A stretch of DNA of 64,000 nucleotides from assembly GCF_001005825.1 (NCBI RefSeq), contig NZ_LBHV01000010.1:1-64000 (forward strand). Reading direction: 5' to 3'. Both the position numbers and the translations under genes were made by a program. Under the pieces are notes generated by a model. That model saw only the letters and a list, made by a program, of their open reading frames with translations. It was not told the origin of the DNA and did not search any database. Below, piece by piece: positions 1 through 9,466 of the stretch. Each line of letters begins with the position of its first letter. Position 1 is the first letter of the stretch. This DNA comes from Rhizobium sp. LC145 (GTDB lineage: Bacteria > Pseudomonadota > Alphaproteobacteria > Rhizobiales > Rhizobiaceae).

Positions 1-57
1 GATTTCTCTAGAACAAAGGACTTCGTCGCCAGCAGCGCCGCCGCCCTCGTTCAGTGA
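1..57 (+). CDS. C-terminal fragment of an unidentified gene (cut by window edge)
   Basis: The first frame is open from base 1 to a TGA at 55-57 and reads DFSRTKDFVASSAAALVQ. Codon choice is GC-ending (GAC, TTC, GTC, GCC, AGC), as in the real genes nearby, so this looks like the tail of a gene entering from the left. Eighteen residues are too few to name a family. Confidence 0.35.
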   Translation, partial: DFSRTKDFVASSAAALVQ

Positions 58-131
58 GCGGCGTTATAAGCGGAGCCATCCGATGGTGTCAACGACCTTT
101 TTAAAAAAATGTCATCTTTCTTCTCCGACCA

Positions 132-165
132 GCCCGAAACGGCGTTTTGCACGCCAAAATCGGGC
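132..165. other. Two-tier hairpin upstream of the cyclodeaminase gene
   Basis: GCCCGA at 132-137 pairs with TCGGGC at 160-165. Inside it GGCGT (141-145) pairs with ACGCC (151-155) around a TTTGC loop. The flanks are unusually AT-rich (a T/A run at 98-110). It has no downstream T-tract, so it is either a weak terminator for the gene ending at 57 or a leader element of the gene at 268. Confidence 0.4.
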
Positions 166-267
166 AAAAGTTAACGGAAAGGCAGCGCGGCATCAGCAAA
201 AACCGCTTTCTCGGCGCTATCCGCCGTTGCTAGGGTTGAAGGCATTTCCCAAGGCTGGAGTCGAAAC

Positions 268-1221
268 ATGCTGGTACTGAATGAAGAGGAAACACGGGCG
301 GCGCTTCCATGGGCCGAATTGATCGATGCGGTGGAGGCGATGTTCCGCAGCGATTGCGTGATGCCGGTGCGCCATCATCACGAGATGGACGTGCCCGGAG
401 AAGCGCCCGCGACCATGCTCCTGATGCCGGCCTGGGTGCCGGGCGGCCATATCGGCGTCAAGATACTCAACCTCTTCCCCGACAATCACCTGCGGGCTCT
501 GCCGACCATCATCGGCAGCTATCTTCTTTCCTCGGGAACGACCGGCGAAATGCTTGCGATCGTGGAGGGGGGCGAGCTCACGGCACGGCGCACGGCAGCC
601 ACCTCGGCGCTCGCCGCGAAATATCTGGCCTGCGCCGACGCGGAAGAGATGCTGATGGTTGGCGCCGGGCGGCTGTCGCTCAACCTGATGGAAGCGCATG
701 CCGTGACCCGGCCCTTGAAGCGCTTTGCGATATGGGCACGCAACCGGCAAAAGGCTGAGGAGATCGCCGCCGCGGCCCGCAAGCTGGGTCTCGATGCATC
801 CGCCGCGGACGATCTCGAAACCGCAGCCCGTTCGGCTGACATCATTTCCTGCGCGACGCTTTCAAACGATCCGCTGATTCGAGGTGAATGGCTGAAGCCT
901 GGGGCGCATCTCGATCTGGTCGGCGCCTTCAAGCCAAGCATGCGCGAGAGCGATGACGAGGCGATCCGCCGCGCGCAGGTCTATGTCGATACCCGGGCAG
1001 GGGCGATGAAGGAAGGCGGCGACATCCATCAACCGCTCTCAAGCGGCGTGCTGACGGCCGAGGACATTCGCGCCGAGCTTGCGGAACTCGCCAGCGGCAC
1101 CAAGGTCGGCCGGGCAACCGCAGAGGAGATCACCCTCTTCAAATCCGTCGGCGCCGCGCTGGAAGACCTCGCCGGCGCGATCCTCGCCTACCGGAAAGCA
1201 AGCGCAAAGGCCGGAGGCTGA
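268..1221 (+). CDS. Ornithine cyclodeaminase / mu-crystallin family dehydrogenase
   Basis: A 317-residue protein of normal family length. Members are NAD(P)-dependent enzymes that either deaminate ornithine to proline or reduce cyclic ketimines such as pyrroline-2-carboxylate. Visible signatures are the GGELTARRTAATSALAA stretch at residues 101-117, which shapes the active site, and the Rossmann loop VGAGRLS at 131-137. The loop ends in R-L-S rather than the more common GxGxQA, so cofactor geometry may differ. The ATG has GGAG seven bases upstream (257-260). Its stop overlaps the hrpB start by one base, so the two are probably cotranscribed. The substrate cannot be chosen from sequence; a ketimine reductase is as likely as true ornithine cyclodeaminase. 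Confidence 0.88.
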   Translation: MLVLNEEETRAALPWAELIDAVEAMFRSDCVMPVRHHHEMDVPGEAPATMLLMPAWVPGGHIGVKILNLFPDNHLRALPTIIGSYLLSSGTTGEMLAIVEGGELTARRTAATSALAAKYLACADAEEMLMVGAGRLSLNLMEAHAVTRPLKRFAIWARNRQKAEEIAAAARKLGLDASAADDLETAARSADIISCATLSNDPLIRGEWLKPGAHLDLVGAFKPSMRESDDEAIRRAQVYVDTRAGAMKEGGDIHQPLSSGVLTAEDIRAELAELASGTKVGRATAEEITLFKSVGAALEDLAGAILAYRKASAKAGG

Positions 1222-3707
1222 TGTCCCGGGAAACTGCCGAGGGTGCGATCTTGAAGCGCCTGCCGAAGCTGCCGGTCGGCGAAGTTCTGGGCGAGATCAC
1301 CACCGCACTCAAGTCCGGCACGCGCGCCGTGCTTTCAGCACCGCCCGGTGCGGGCAAGACCACGCTGGTGCCGCTCGTTCTTCTCGACGAGCCCTGGTGC
1401 ACAGATAAGATCATCCTTCTGGAGCCGCGCCGGCTTGCGGCACGGGCGGCGGCTTCGCGCATGGCCTCGCTCCTCGGCGAAACGGTCGGCGAACGGGTCG
1501 GTTACCGGATGCGGCTCGACAACCGCATTTCGGCAAAGACCCGCATCGAGGTGGTGACCGAAGGCGTGTTCGCCCGGATGATCCTCGACGACCCCGAGCT
1601 TGCGGGCGTCTCCGCGGTCATCTTCGACGAATTCCACGAACGTTCGCTGGACGCGGATTTCGGCCTCGCGCTGGCGCTCGACGTGCAATCGGGCCTTAGG
1701 GAAGATCTGCGTATCCTGGTTATGTCGGCGACGCTCGACGTGGAGCGCGTGGCAAGCCTGCTCGGAGAGCCTCCGGTGATCAAGAGCGAAGGCCGCAGCT
1801 TCCCGATCGATATCCTCCACAAGGACCGGGCGTCGAACCTTCGCATCGAGGATGCAATGGCCCGCGCCATCGTCGAGGCCCATGCGGAAGAGACGGGCTC
1901 GATCCTTGCCTTTCTTCCCGGCCAGGCGGAGATCGGGCGCACGACCGAGCGGCTTGAGGGGCGTTTCGGGCCGGATACACTGATCGTGCCGCTCTACGGC
2001 AATCTTTCCCAGAAGGAGCAGGACCTCGCGATCCGGCCGGCGCCCGCAGGTCAGCGCAAGATCGTGCTGGCAACCTCGATCGCCGAGACCTCGATCACCA
2101 TAGACGGCGTCCGGATCGTCATCGACAGCGGGTTGCAGCGCCTGCCCGTATTCGAGCCTTCGACAGGTATCACGCGGCTTGAGACGGTTCGCGTGTCGCG
2201 CGCCTCTGCCGATCAGCGTGCTGGCCGCGCTGGGCGAACCGAACCGGGGATTGCCGTGCGGCTCTGGCATCCGGGACAGACGGCAGCGCTTTCCTCGTTC
2301 ACGCCGCCGCAGATACTCGCCAGCGATCTTTCCGGGCTTGCACTGGATCTCGCCCATTGGGGCGTGCAGGACCCGAGTACCCTTTCCTTTCTCGATCCGC
2401 CGCCCGGCCCGGCGTTCAACGAGGCAAAGGCGCTGCTCGCGCAGCTCGGCGCGCTCGATGCGCAGGGCAGATTGACCGAAAAAGGGCGGCTGATGCGGGA
2501 GCTTGCACTACCGCCTCGTCTTTCCGCCATGACGATTTCAGCTGCCGAGGAAGGCTTCGGCAGACAGGCCTGCCTGCTTGCCGTGCTTTTGACCGAGCAG
2601 GGGCTGGGCGGCAGCGACGTCGATCTTGACGAACGTTTGCGCCGTTTCCGCAATGAGCGAGGCGAGCGGGCAGAATCGGCCCGGAAGCTTGCGGAGCGGA
2701 TCGCCTCCAACCTGCCGAAGACGAAGCAGGGAAGCGACATCCCGCCGGCCGGCCGGCTGCTGCTGCATGCCTATCCCGATCGGGTCGCCCTGCAGCGCGG
2801 CGGACGCGGGCGCTTCGTGATGGCAAACGGCCGGGGCGCGGAACTGCCGGAGACGGAGCGGCTGGCGGCGGCTTCGATGCTGGTCATCGCCGATCTCACC
2901 GGCCGCGCCGCGCAGGCGCGTATCCTGGCGGCGGCGGAAGTGAGCCGCGCGGATGTCGAAGCGCAGCTTTCCGACGCCATCACCCGCAAGGACGAATGCT
3001 TCTTCGATCGCGTGAGCCGCCAGGCGCGGGCACGCAAGGTAGTCCGCCTCGGCGCGATCGTCTTCGATGAAAAACCGCTGCCCCGCCCAAGCGGCGAGCA
3101 GGCGGCCAAGGCGCTTGCCGAAGGCGTGAGCGAACTCGGCCTTTCCGTGCTCCCCTTTTCCAAGGAGGGACTGCAGCTTCGCGACCGCATCGGTTTCCTT
3201 CACCGCACGATCGGAGAACCCTGGCCGGATGTGAGCGATGAAGCGCTGCTTGCCCGGCTCGACGAATGGTTCGTGCCCTTCCAGGGGAATGCCTCCGGCC
3301 TCGATTCGATCGACCCCGGCGGCCTTTCGGAAGGTCTTCGCTCACTCATTCCGCACGATGCCGCCAGGGAGCTCAACAGGCTGGCGCCGACGCATTTCGA
3401 GGCGCCCACCGGCCAGCGCCATCCCATCCGTTACGATGGGGAGGAGCCCGTTCTTGCGATCCGCGTGCAGGAACTCTTCGGGCTCAAGACCCACCCGGCG
3501 ATCGCCGGGGGCAGATTGCCGATGCTGCTCGAACTCACCTCGCCCGCGCACCGGCCGATCCAGACCACCCGCGATCTCCCCGGCTTCTGGGCCGGCTCCT
3601 GGAAGGACGTGCGGGCGGAGATGCGCGGCCGCTATCCGAGGCATCCCTGGCCGGAGGACCCGGCGGAGGCCGCCGCCACCACCCGTGCCAAGCCGCGCGG
3701 GACGTGA
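1221..3707 (+). CDS. hrpB: ATP-dependent RNA helicase HrpB
   Basis: An 828-residue DEAH-box helicase of the HrpB family, similar in length to the E. coli protein. Walker A is APPGAGKTT at residues 40-48, the Walker B box is DEFH at 136-139 and motif III (SAT) follows. The helicase C-terminal lobe contains the ATSIAETSITI motif and QRAGRAGR. The HA2 region and the HrpB-specific C-terminal domain fill the rest. The family is thought to remodel RNA, but its cellular substrate in rhizobia is not established. The start overlaps the preceding stop by one base. Confidence 0.95.
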   Translation: MSRETAEGAILKRLPKLPVGEVLGEITTALKSGTRAVLSAPPGAGKTTLVPLVLLDEPWCTDKIILLEPRRLAARAAASRMASLLGETVGERVGYRMRLDNRISAKTRIEVVTEGVFARMILDDPELAGVSAVIFDEFHERSLDADFGLALALDVQSGLREDLRILVMSATLDVERVASLLGEPPVIKSEGRSFPIDILHKDRASNLRIEDAMARAIVEAHAEETGSILAFLPGQAEIGRTTERLEGRFGPDTLIVPLYGNLSQKEQDLAIRPAPAGQRKIVLATSIAETSITIDGVRIVIDSGLQRLPVFEPSTGITRLETVRVSRASADQRAGRAGRTEPGIAVRLWHPGQTAALSSFTPPQILASDLSGLALDLAHWGVQDPSTLSFLDPPPGPAFNEAKALLAQLGALDAQGRLTEKGRLMRELALPPRLSAMTISAAEEGFGRQACLLAVLLTEQGLGGSDVDLDERLRRFRNERGERAESARKLAERIASNLPKTKQGSDIPPAGRLLLHAYPDRVALQRGGRGRFVMANGRGAELPETERLAAASMLVIADLTGRAAQARILAAAEVSRADVEAQLSDAITRKDECFFDRVSRQARARKVVRLGAIVFDEKPLPRPSGEQAAKALAEGVSELGLSVLPFSKEGLQLRDRIGFLHRTIGEPWPDVSDEALLARLDEWFVPFQGNASGLDSIDPGGLSEGLRSLIPHDAARELNRLAPTHFEAPTGQRHPIRYDGEEPVLAIRVQELFGLKTHPAIAGGRLPMLLELTSPAHRPIQTTRDLPGFWAGSWKDVRAEMRGRYPRHPWPEDPAEAAATTRAKPRGT

Positions 3708-3776
3708 CAGAATGCCGCCTGCGACCTGAAGGCGAGCCGGTCTATTGAGGTTTGTCAAAGCACCGCGGAGATTAAT

Positions 3777-5117
3777 ATGGTCGGATCGGAGACGGCAAAC
3801 GGCGGCTCGAAAAATCCCGCGGTGAAATATGCGCAATTCGGGCCATCCAGCCGGCGCATCCGGCTGCAGACCCTCGTGCGCCTGCGCTGGCTGGCCGTGG
3901 CCGGCCAAACGCTGACGGTCATGATCGTCGCTTTCGTGTTGCAGTTTGCGTTTCCGCTGGTGGAAGCGGCGGTCCTGATCGCGGCACTGGCCTTCGCCAA
4001 TCTCGCGCTTTCGGCCTGGTTCCCCCCGACGCACCGTCTCGGGCCGAAATCGGCTCTGGCGCTGCTCGGGTTCGATCTCCTCCAGATGGCGGCTCTCCTT
4101 TATATTACCGGCGGGCTTGCCAATCCCTTCGCGCCGCTGATCTGCGTGCCCGTCATCATCTCGTTCGCCTCGCAGCCGCTCCGTCATTCCGTTGCGCTGA
4201 TCGTCTTTGCGCTGGTCTGCACCACGGTGCTCGCCCTCTCGCCCCACGACCTTCCCTGGTACGAAGGCGAGAGCCTGCGCATCCAGCCCGTCCTGCAGGT
4301 GGCCGTGTGGTGCTCGATCGCATCGATGATGCTGTTTGCCGCGTTCTATGCCTATCGCGTCTCGCACGAGGCGACCCTGCTTTCCGATGCGCTTGCCGCC
4401 ACCGAACTCGTGCTCGAGCGGGAAAAGCATCTTTCGCAGCTCGACGGCCTTGCCGCCGCGGCCGCCCATGAGCTCGGCACGCCGCTTGCCACCATCAGCG
4501 TCGTCGCCAAGGAAATGGAACGGGAGCTTATCGACGACGAACGTTTCCGGGAGGACGTGCAGCTTCTTCGCAGCCAGAGCGAACGGTGCCGGGACATCCT
4601 GCGCCGGCTCACCTCGCTTTCGGCAGACAGCGAGGAACATATGCGCCGGCTGCCGCTCTCCTCCATGATCGAGGAGGTGCTCGCGCCGCACCGGCAGTTC
4701 GGCATCCGGATAGACGTTGTGGAACGGAACGATCGCGCGACCGAACCCGTCGGCAGCCGCAATGCCGGCATCCTATACGGCCTCGGCAATCTCATCGAAA
4801 ACGCCGTCGACTATGCCCGAAGCAGGGTCATCGTCACGGTGGAGCACGATGCCCAGCGCGTCGCGATCACCATCGAGGATGACGGGCAGGGTTATTCGCC
4901 GGATATTCTCTCGCGCATCGGCGAGCCCTATATGACGAAGAGATCGAAGGAGGTCGAACGCGCCGGCGGTCTCGGGCTTGGACTTTTCATCGCAAAGACG
5001 CTCCTCGAACGTTCGGGCGCGACGCTTCGGTTTGAGAATCGCGGCGCCTCCGGACCGGGAGCGCGCATCCACATAGAATGGCCTCGCTCCGTGATGGAAG
5101 AGCCCCGGCCCAAATGA
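3777..5117 (+). CDS. actS: Redox-responsive sensor histidine kinase ActS (RegB/PrrB family)
   Basis: A 446-residue membrane kinase. About six hydrophobic segments span residues 36-195. The RegB-family heptapeptide GGLANPF (112-118), proposed to bind ubiquinone, lies in a membrane loop. The phosphoacceptor is His231 in AAAAHELGTPLA, and Cys271 (SERCRDIL) sits where RegB has its redox-active cysteine. The ATP lid GGLGLGLFIAKTL lies near the C-terminus. In this family the kinase reads quinone pool and redox state and phosphorylates the ActR/RegA regulator, controlling carbon fixation, respiration, nitrogen metabolism and, in Sinorhizobium, acid tolerance. The ATG at 3777 has GGAG six bases upstream. 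actR follows after 69 bases. Confidence 0.95.
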   Translation: MVGSETANGGSKNPAVKYAQFGPSSRRIRLQTLVRLRWLAVAGQTLTVMIVAFVLQFAFPLVEAAVLIAALAFANLALSAWFPPTHRLGPKSALALLGFDLLQMAALLYITGGLANPFAPLICVPVIISFASQPLRHSVALIVFALVCTTVLALSPHDLPWYEGESLRIQPVLQVAVWCSIASMMLFAAFYAYRVSHEATLLSDALAATELVLEREKHLSQLDGLAAAAAHELGTPLATISVVAKEMERELIDDERFREDVQLLRSQSERCRDILRRLTSLSADSEEHMRRLPLSSMIEEVLAPHRQFGIRIDVVERNDRATEPVGSRNAGILYGLGNLIENAVDYARSRVIVTVEHDAQRVAITIEDDGQGYSPDILSRIGEPYMTKRSKEVERAGGLGLGLFIAKTLLERSGATLRFENRGASGPGARIHIEWPRSVMEEPRPK

Positions 5118-5186
5118 CTTGGCCAATCGGCCGGAAAGAACGATAATCCCATGGAATGACGGGACCGAAGCCCGCGGAGAAGAAGA

Positions 5187-5759
5187 ATGGAAACTCAATT
5201 GGAAAAAGCCGCAACGCAGGATATGGACCTCGGTCCCGACGCGTCGCTGCTCATCGTGGATGACGACGGCCCATTTCTCCGCCGATTGGCGCGCGCGATG
5301 GAGAGCCGCGGCTTCTCGGTCGATACGGCGGAATCGGTTGCCGAAGGCGTCGCCAAATCGAAGGCGCGTCCGCCCAAATATGCGGTCGTCGACCTGAGGC
5401 TTGGCGATGGCAACGGCCTCGACGTGATCGAGGCGATCCGCCAGGCGCGCGAGGACACCAAGGTGATCGTGCTGACGGGCTACGGCAATATCGCGACAGC
5501 CGTGACCGCCGTAAAGCTCGGAGCGCTCGACTATCTCGCCAAGCCCGCCGACGCCGACGACGTCTTCAACGCGCTGACGCAGCGTCCCGGGGAAAAGGCC
5601 GATGTGCCGGAGAACCCCATGTCGGCGGATCGGGTGCGCTGGGAGCATATTCAGCGGGTCTACGAGATGTGCGAGCGCAATGTTTCGGAGACCGCCCGCC
5701 GGCTCAACATGCACCGGCGCACGCTGCAGCGGATTCTCGCCAAGCGCGCTCCGAAATAA
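5187..5759 (+). CDS. actR: Response regulator ActR (RegA/PrrA family)
   Basis: A 190-residue two-domain regulator and cognate partner of the upstream ActS. The receiver domain (about 20-135) contains the acidic pocket VDDD, phosphoacceptor Asp69 (VVDLRLGDG), the switch Thr in VLTGYG and Lys in AKPAD. A proline-containing linker leads to a C-terminal Fis-type helix-turn-helix (NVSETARRLNMHRRTLQRILAK), the hallmark of RegA-type regulators. It has a purine-rich ribosome site (GGAGAAGAAGA) directly before the ATG. Its 3' end converges on mmcB after nine bases, with no obvious terminator between them. Confidence 0.95.
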   Translation: METQLEKAATQDMDLGPDASLLIVDDDGPFLRRLARAMESRGFSVDTAESVAEGVAKSKARPPKYAVVDLRLGDGNGLDVIEAIRQAREDTKVIVLTGYGNIATAVTAVKLGALDYLAKPADADDVFNALTQRPGEKADVPENPMSADRVRWEHIQRVYEMCERNVSETARRLNMHRRTLQRILAKRAPK

Positions 5760-5768
5760 TAGCCGGCG

Positions 5769-6257
5769 CTACATCTCGTCGAAGCTCTTGCCGCTTGCCC
5801 ATTCGGCCAGCATAAGCCGCTGGGCGGCGGCACGGGAAAAATTCAGCATGACGGACTTGCGGGTGGCCGGCGGCAGCTTGTGCTCGGGCGCATCGCGCAG
5901 CAGGTGTCCACCATAGCCGTCCGAAAGGAAGAGGCCGCAATCCTCCGGAAAAATGTCGAGCGGCACATCCTTATGCGTCGCGAAGAAAAGCCGATCGCAA
6001 TAGGCGCGGTATTCCGGCCACTTGCGATCGACGCGGAAATCCTCGATCGAGGTCTTGATCTCGATGATCCAGATCTCGCCCTTTTCGGAAACCGTCACCA
6101 GATCGGCGCGCCGCCCGCTCGACAGCACGAATTCGGGCAGAATGGCGTGGCGCATATCGTGCAGCAGGATCTGCACGCCACGACGCACCATCATGGCGCG
6201 CGCCGACTGGCGTCCATCGATCAGCGGGTTATTGCCGGCTATATTAAGAATCACCAT
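5769..6257 (-). CDS. mmcB: MmcB family DNA repair protein
   Basis: A 162-residue protein of the alphaproteobacterial MmcB family, first linked to mitomycin C resistance and translesion repair in Caulobacter. The sequence GRRADLVTVSEKGEIWIIEIKTS shows the D...ExK pattern of the PD-(D/E)XK nuclease-like fold, which suggests DNA binding or cleavage. It is transcribed divergently from the L,D-transpeptidase gene with 180 bases between starts. I saw no clear LexA box in that gap. Confidence 0.85.
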   Translation of the reverse strand: MVILNIAGNNPLIDGRQSARAMMVRRGVQILLHDMRHAILPEFVLSSGRRADLVTVSEKGEIWIIEIKTSIEDFRVDRKWPEYRAYCDRLFFATHKDVPLDIFPEDCGLFLSDGYGGHLLRDAPEHKLPPATRKSVMLNFSRAAAQRLMLAEWASGKSFDEM

Positions 6258-6437
6258 GGATTTTCAGGGGACCAAGTCAACAAAATGTTGCAAAAAGGCC
6301 ATGTTGTTTTCATTTCTGCGGCGAATGGCCTTCGACACTACGCAGCGCCTTGCCAAGCTAAATCTAATCGAAAATAACCCGTCTTCAAAGATGGTCTCCA
6401 TCTCTTTAAATCGATTCGTCATTCCCAAGAGATTTCC

Positions 6438-7115
6438 ATGCGCATCCGCTCCAGCATGATCGCATTCGGCCTGGCGGCTCTCGCCCTGGCCGGCTGCTCC
6501 ACCACGTCCGAAACCAAGACCTCAGCGGTAAAGGCGGAGGCTCCGGTCCGCATCGAGACCGCCAAGATCTCCACCGATTACGGCCCGATGACCGATGCCG
6601 GCTATGCGCTGCCGGCCGTTCCGATCAATCGGGTCGACAAGAAATATCATCGTCAGGTCGTAGACTATTCCAGCAAGGAAAAGCCGGGCACGGTCATCGT
6701 CAACACGCGCGAACGCTTCCTCTACTACATCCTGCCGAACGGCAAGGCGGTGCGCTACGGCATCGGCGTCGGCAAGCAGGGCTTCTCCTGGTCGGGCGAG
6801 GCCTATGTCGCCTGGAAGCAGGCTTGGCCGACCTGGCATCCTCCGAAGGAGATGGCTGTGCGCCGCCCGGAACTCACCCGCTATGTCGAGGAAGGGATGG
6901 GTCCCGGCCTCAACAATCCGCTCGGCGCGCGCGCCATGTATCTCTTCAACGAGAAGGGCCAGGATACGCTGTTCCGCCTGCATGGCACGCCGGAATGGGC
7001 TTCCATCGGCACGGCTGCTTCCTCCGGCTGCATCCGCCTGATGAACCAGGATGTGATCGATCTCTACAACCGCGTTCGCCCCGGCCGCGGCACAAAGGTC
7101 GTCGTCATCCAGTAA
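6438..7115 (+). CDS. L,D-transpeptidase (YkuD domain) lipoprotein
   Basis: A 225-residue exported protein. Residues 1-20 form a lipoprotein signal ending in the lipobox LALAGC, giving lipidated Cys20. The YkuD catalytic domain covers about 75-225; its signature HGTPEWASIGTAASSGCIRL contains the catalytic Cys198. Such enzymes form 3-3 peptidoglycan crosslinks or attach proteins to the wall, both prominent in Rhizobiales, which grow at the pole. The gene is monocistronic and closed by a strong terminator at 7136-7169. Confidence 0.93.
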   Translation: MRIRSSMIAFGLAALALAGCSTTSETKTSAVKAEAPVRIETAKISTDYGPMTDAGYALPAVPINRVDKKYHRQVVDYSSKEKPGTVIVNTRERFLYYILPNGKAVRYGIGVGKQGFSWSGEAYVAWKQAWPTWHPPKEMAVRRPELTRYVEEGMGPGLNNPLGARAMYLFNEKGQDTLFRLHGTPEWASIGTAASSGCIRLMNQDVIDLYNRVRPGRGTKVVVIQ

Positions 7116-7135
7116 GCTCCGGCTTCAGAACAAAC

Positions 7136-7169
7136 GAAAGGCCGCCTGGATCGCTCCGGCGGCCTTTTC
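7136..7169. terminator. Bidirectional terminator between the L,D-transpeptidase gene and glcB
   Basis: GAAAGGCCGCC at 7136-7146 pairs with GGCGGCCTTTTC at 7158-7169 around an 11-base loop. A-tracts on the left and T-tracts on the right let it act on both converging transcripts. Confidence 0.9.
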
Positions 7170-7191
7170 TGTTTCCGAAACTAAACTGAAC

Positions 7192-9363
7192 TCAGCTCGC
7201 AAGCTTGGCCTTGAGCTCCAGGCGGCGGCGATGCAGGACCGGCTCGGTATAGCCGCTCGGCTGCTCGCGGCCTTTCAGCACCAGGTCGCACGCCGCCTGG
7301 AATGCGATGGAGCCCTCGAAATCCTTGGCCATCGGCGTGTAGAGCGGATCGCCGGCATTCTGGTCGTCCACGACCGCCGCCATTCGCTTCATGGTCTCGA
7401 CGACCTGCTCCTCGCTCACCAGCTTGTGGTGCAGCCAGTTGGCCATGTGCTGGGCGGAGATGCGAAGCGTTGCGCGATCCTCCATCAGCCCGATATCGTT
7501 GATATCCGGCACCTTGGAGCAGCCGACGCCCTGATCGATCCAGCGCACCACATAGCCGAGAATGCCTTGGGCATTGTTGTCGAGCTCGCGCTGGATTTCC
7601 TCCGCGGTCCAGTTGGGCCGCGGCGCGACGGGCACGGAGAGAATGTCCGAAAGCTTTGCGCGGGCACGGCTCTTGAGGCTCGCCTGAACGGCCGCGACAT
7701 CCACCTTGTGATAATGCGTGGCGTGCAGCGTCGCTGCCGTGGGAGACGGCACCCAGGCGGTATTGGCGCCGGCCTTCGGATGGGCGATCTTCTGCTCCAG
7801 CATCGCCGCCATCAGATCCGGCATGGCCCACATGCCCTTGCCGATCTGCGCATGGCCGGAAAGGCCGCATTCAAGCCCGATATCGACGTTCCAGTTTTCA
7901 TAAGCCGCGATCCAGGCGGCCTGCTTCATGTCGCCCTTGCGGATCATCGGACCCGCTTCCATCGAGGTGTGGATCTCGTCGCCCGTGCGGTCGAGGAAGC
8001 CGGTATTGATGAAGACCACCCGCTCCCGCGCCTGACGGATGCATTCCTTGAGGTTGACCGTCGTGCGGCGCTCCTCGTCCATGATGCCCATCTTGATGGT
8101 ATTTGTAGGAAGCCCCAGCGCCTCCTCGACGCGCGTGAAGATTTCGCAGGCGAAGGCGACCTCCTCCGGCCCATGCATCTTAGGTTTCACCACATACATG
8201 GAGCCTGAGCGGGAGTTCTTACGGCGGCCGTTCGGGCCGATATCGTAAAGTGCAATCAGCGCCGTCACCATGGCGTCCATGATGCCTTCAGGTACTTCCG
8301 CGCCGTCCTGGTCGAGGATCGCTGGATTTGTCATCAGGTGGCCGACATTGCGCACCAGCATCAGGGAGCGGCATTTCACCTCGAAGGCGGAGCCATCCGG
8401 GGCCTTGTACTCGAGGTCCGGATTGAGCTTGCGGATGAAGCTCTTGCCGCCCTTGGTCACCTCCTCCTGAAGATCGCCCTTCATGAGGCCGAGCCAGTTG
8501 CGATAGACCAGAACCTTGTCCTCCGCATCGACGGCCGCGACGGAGTCCTCACAGTCCATGATGGTGGTGATGGCCGATTCCAGCCAGACATCGGAAATGC
8601 CTGCCGGATCGCCCTTGCCGATTTCGGTCGTCCGATCAATCAGGATTTCGACATGCAGGCCATTCTTCTTCAGGAGTATCTGGCTCGGCTCGGAGGGCTC
8701 GCCGAGATAGCCGGCGAACTGGGCCGGATCGGCGAGACCGACTGTCCGTCCGCCCTGCAGGGCCGCGGTCAGCTTACCCGATGAGACGGTAAGGGAGACG
8801 ACGTCCGTCCAACTCGCGCCGGCAAGCGGCACGGACTGATCCAGGAAATCTCGCGCCCAGGCGATGACCCTGGCGCCCCGGACAGGATTGTAGGCCTTGC
8901 CTTTTTCAGCGCCGTCCGTCTCCGGAACGGCGTCCGTGCCGTAGAGCGCATCATAAAGCGAACCCCAGCGGGCATTGGCGGCATTCAGCGCGTAACGGGC
9001 ATTCATCACCGGCACGACGAGCTGGGGTCCGGCAATCTCGGCGATCTCCGGATCGACATTCGAGGTCGAAACGGTGAAATCGGGCCCTTCGGGCACGAGA
9101 TAGCCTATCTCCTGCAAGAAGGCTTCGTAAGCCGCCATGTCGGCCGGGGCGCCGTTCTTGCGGTACCAGCCGTCGAGCTTTTCCTGCAGGTCGTCGCGCT
9201 TGGCCAGCAGCGCCCGGTTCTTCGGAGCGAGGTCATGAACGATACGGGCGAACTCCGAAAAGAAACGCTCGGCATCCACGCCGGTGCCGGGCAGCGCCTC
9301 CTGCACCAGGAAATCATAAAGCTTTCCGTCGATCGCCAGTCCGCTCTTCTGAATACGACCCAT
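7192..9363 (-). CDS. glcB: Malate synthase G
   Basis: A 723-residue cytoplasmic enzyme, the same length as E. coli GlcB, that condenses glyoxylate with acetyl-CoA to malate in the glyoxylate route. Recognisable blocks are GDPAGISDVWLESAITTIMD, YVVKPKMHGPEEVAF, GIMDEERRTTVNLKECI and HTSMEAGPMIRKGDMK, which form the TIM-barrel active site with Mg2+. A further conserved stretch is PSPTAATLHATHYHKVDV. GGGAG lies seven bases before the ATG. No isocitrate lyase gene is next to it in this window. Confidence 0.97.
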   Translation of the reverse strand: MGRIQKSGLAIDGKLYDFLVQEALPGTGVDAERFFSEFARIVHDLAPKNRALLAKRDDLQEKLDGWYRKNGAPADMAAYEAFLQEIGYLVPEGPDFTVSTSNVDPEIAEIAGPQLVVPVMNARYALNAANARWGSLYDALYGTDAVPETDGAEKGKAYNPVRGARVIAWARDFLDQSVPLAGASWTDVVSLTVSSGKLTAALQGGRTVGLADPAQFAGYLGEPSEPSQILLKKNGLHVEILIDRTTEIGKGDPAGISDVWLESAITTIMDCEDSVAAVDAEDKVLVYRNWLGLMKGDLQEEVTKGGKSFIRKLNPDLEYKAPDGSAFEVKCRSLMLVRNVGHLMTNPAILDQDGAEVPEGIMDAMVTALIALYDIGPNGRRKNSRSGSMYVVKPKMHGPEEVAFACEIFTRVEEALGLPTNTIKMGIMDEERRTTVNLKECIRQARERVVFINTGFLDRTGDEIHTSMEAGPMIRKGDMKQAAWIAAYENWNVDIGLECGLSGHAQIGKGMWAMPDLMAAMLEQKIAHPKAGANTAWVPSPTAATLHATHYHKVDVAAVQASLKSRARAKLSDILSVPVAPRPNWTAEEIQRELDNNAQGILGYVVRWIDQGVGCSKVPDINDIGLMEDRATLRISAQHMANWLHHKLVSEEQVVETMKRMAAVVDDQNAGDPLYTPMAKDFEGSIAFQAACDLVLKGREQPSGYTEPVLHRRRLELKAKLAS

Positions 9364-9466
9364 TATTGAACTCCCAACTCAGTCCTGAAATTAAACGCCG
9401 CCACTTTGCGCGCGTCGGACCGGCTGTCAATGCGACAAAGGCCGGAAAACGTTTCAACAGCCCTCT

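Noticed and set aside
3342..4691. Open frame opposite hrpB end and actS
   Set aside because: It crosses the hrpB-actS junction antisense, and both sense genes are unambiguous.
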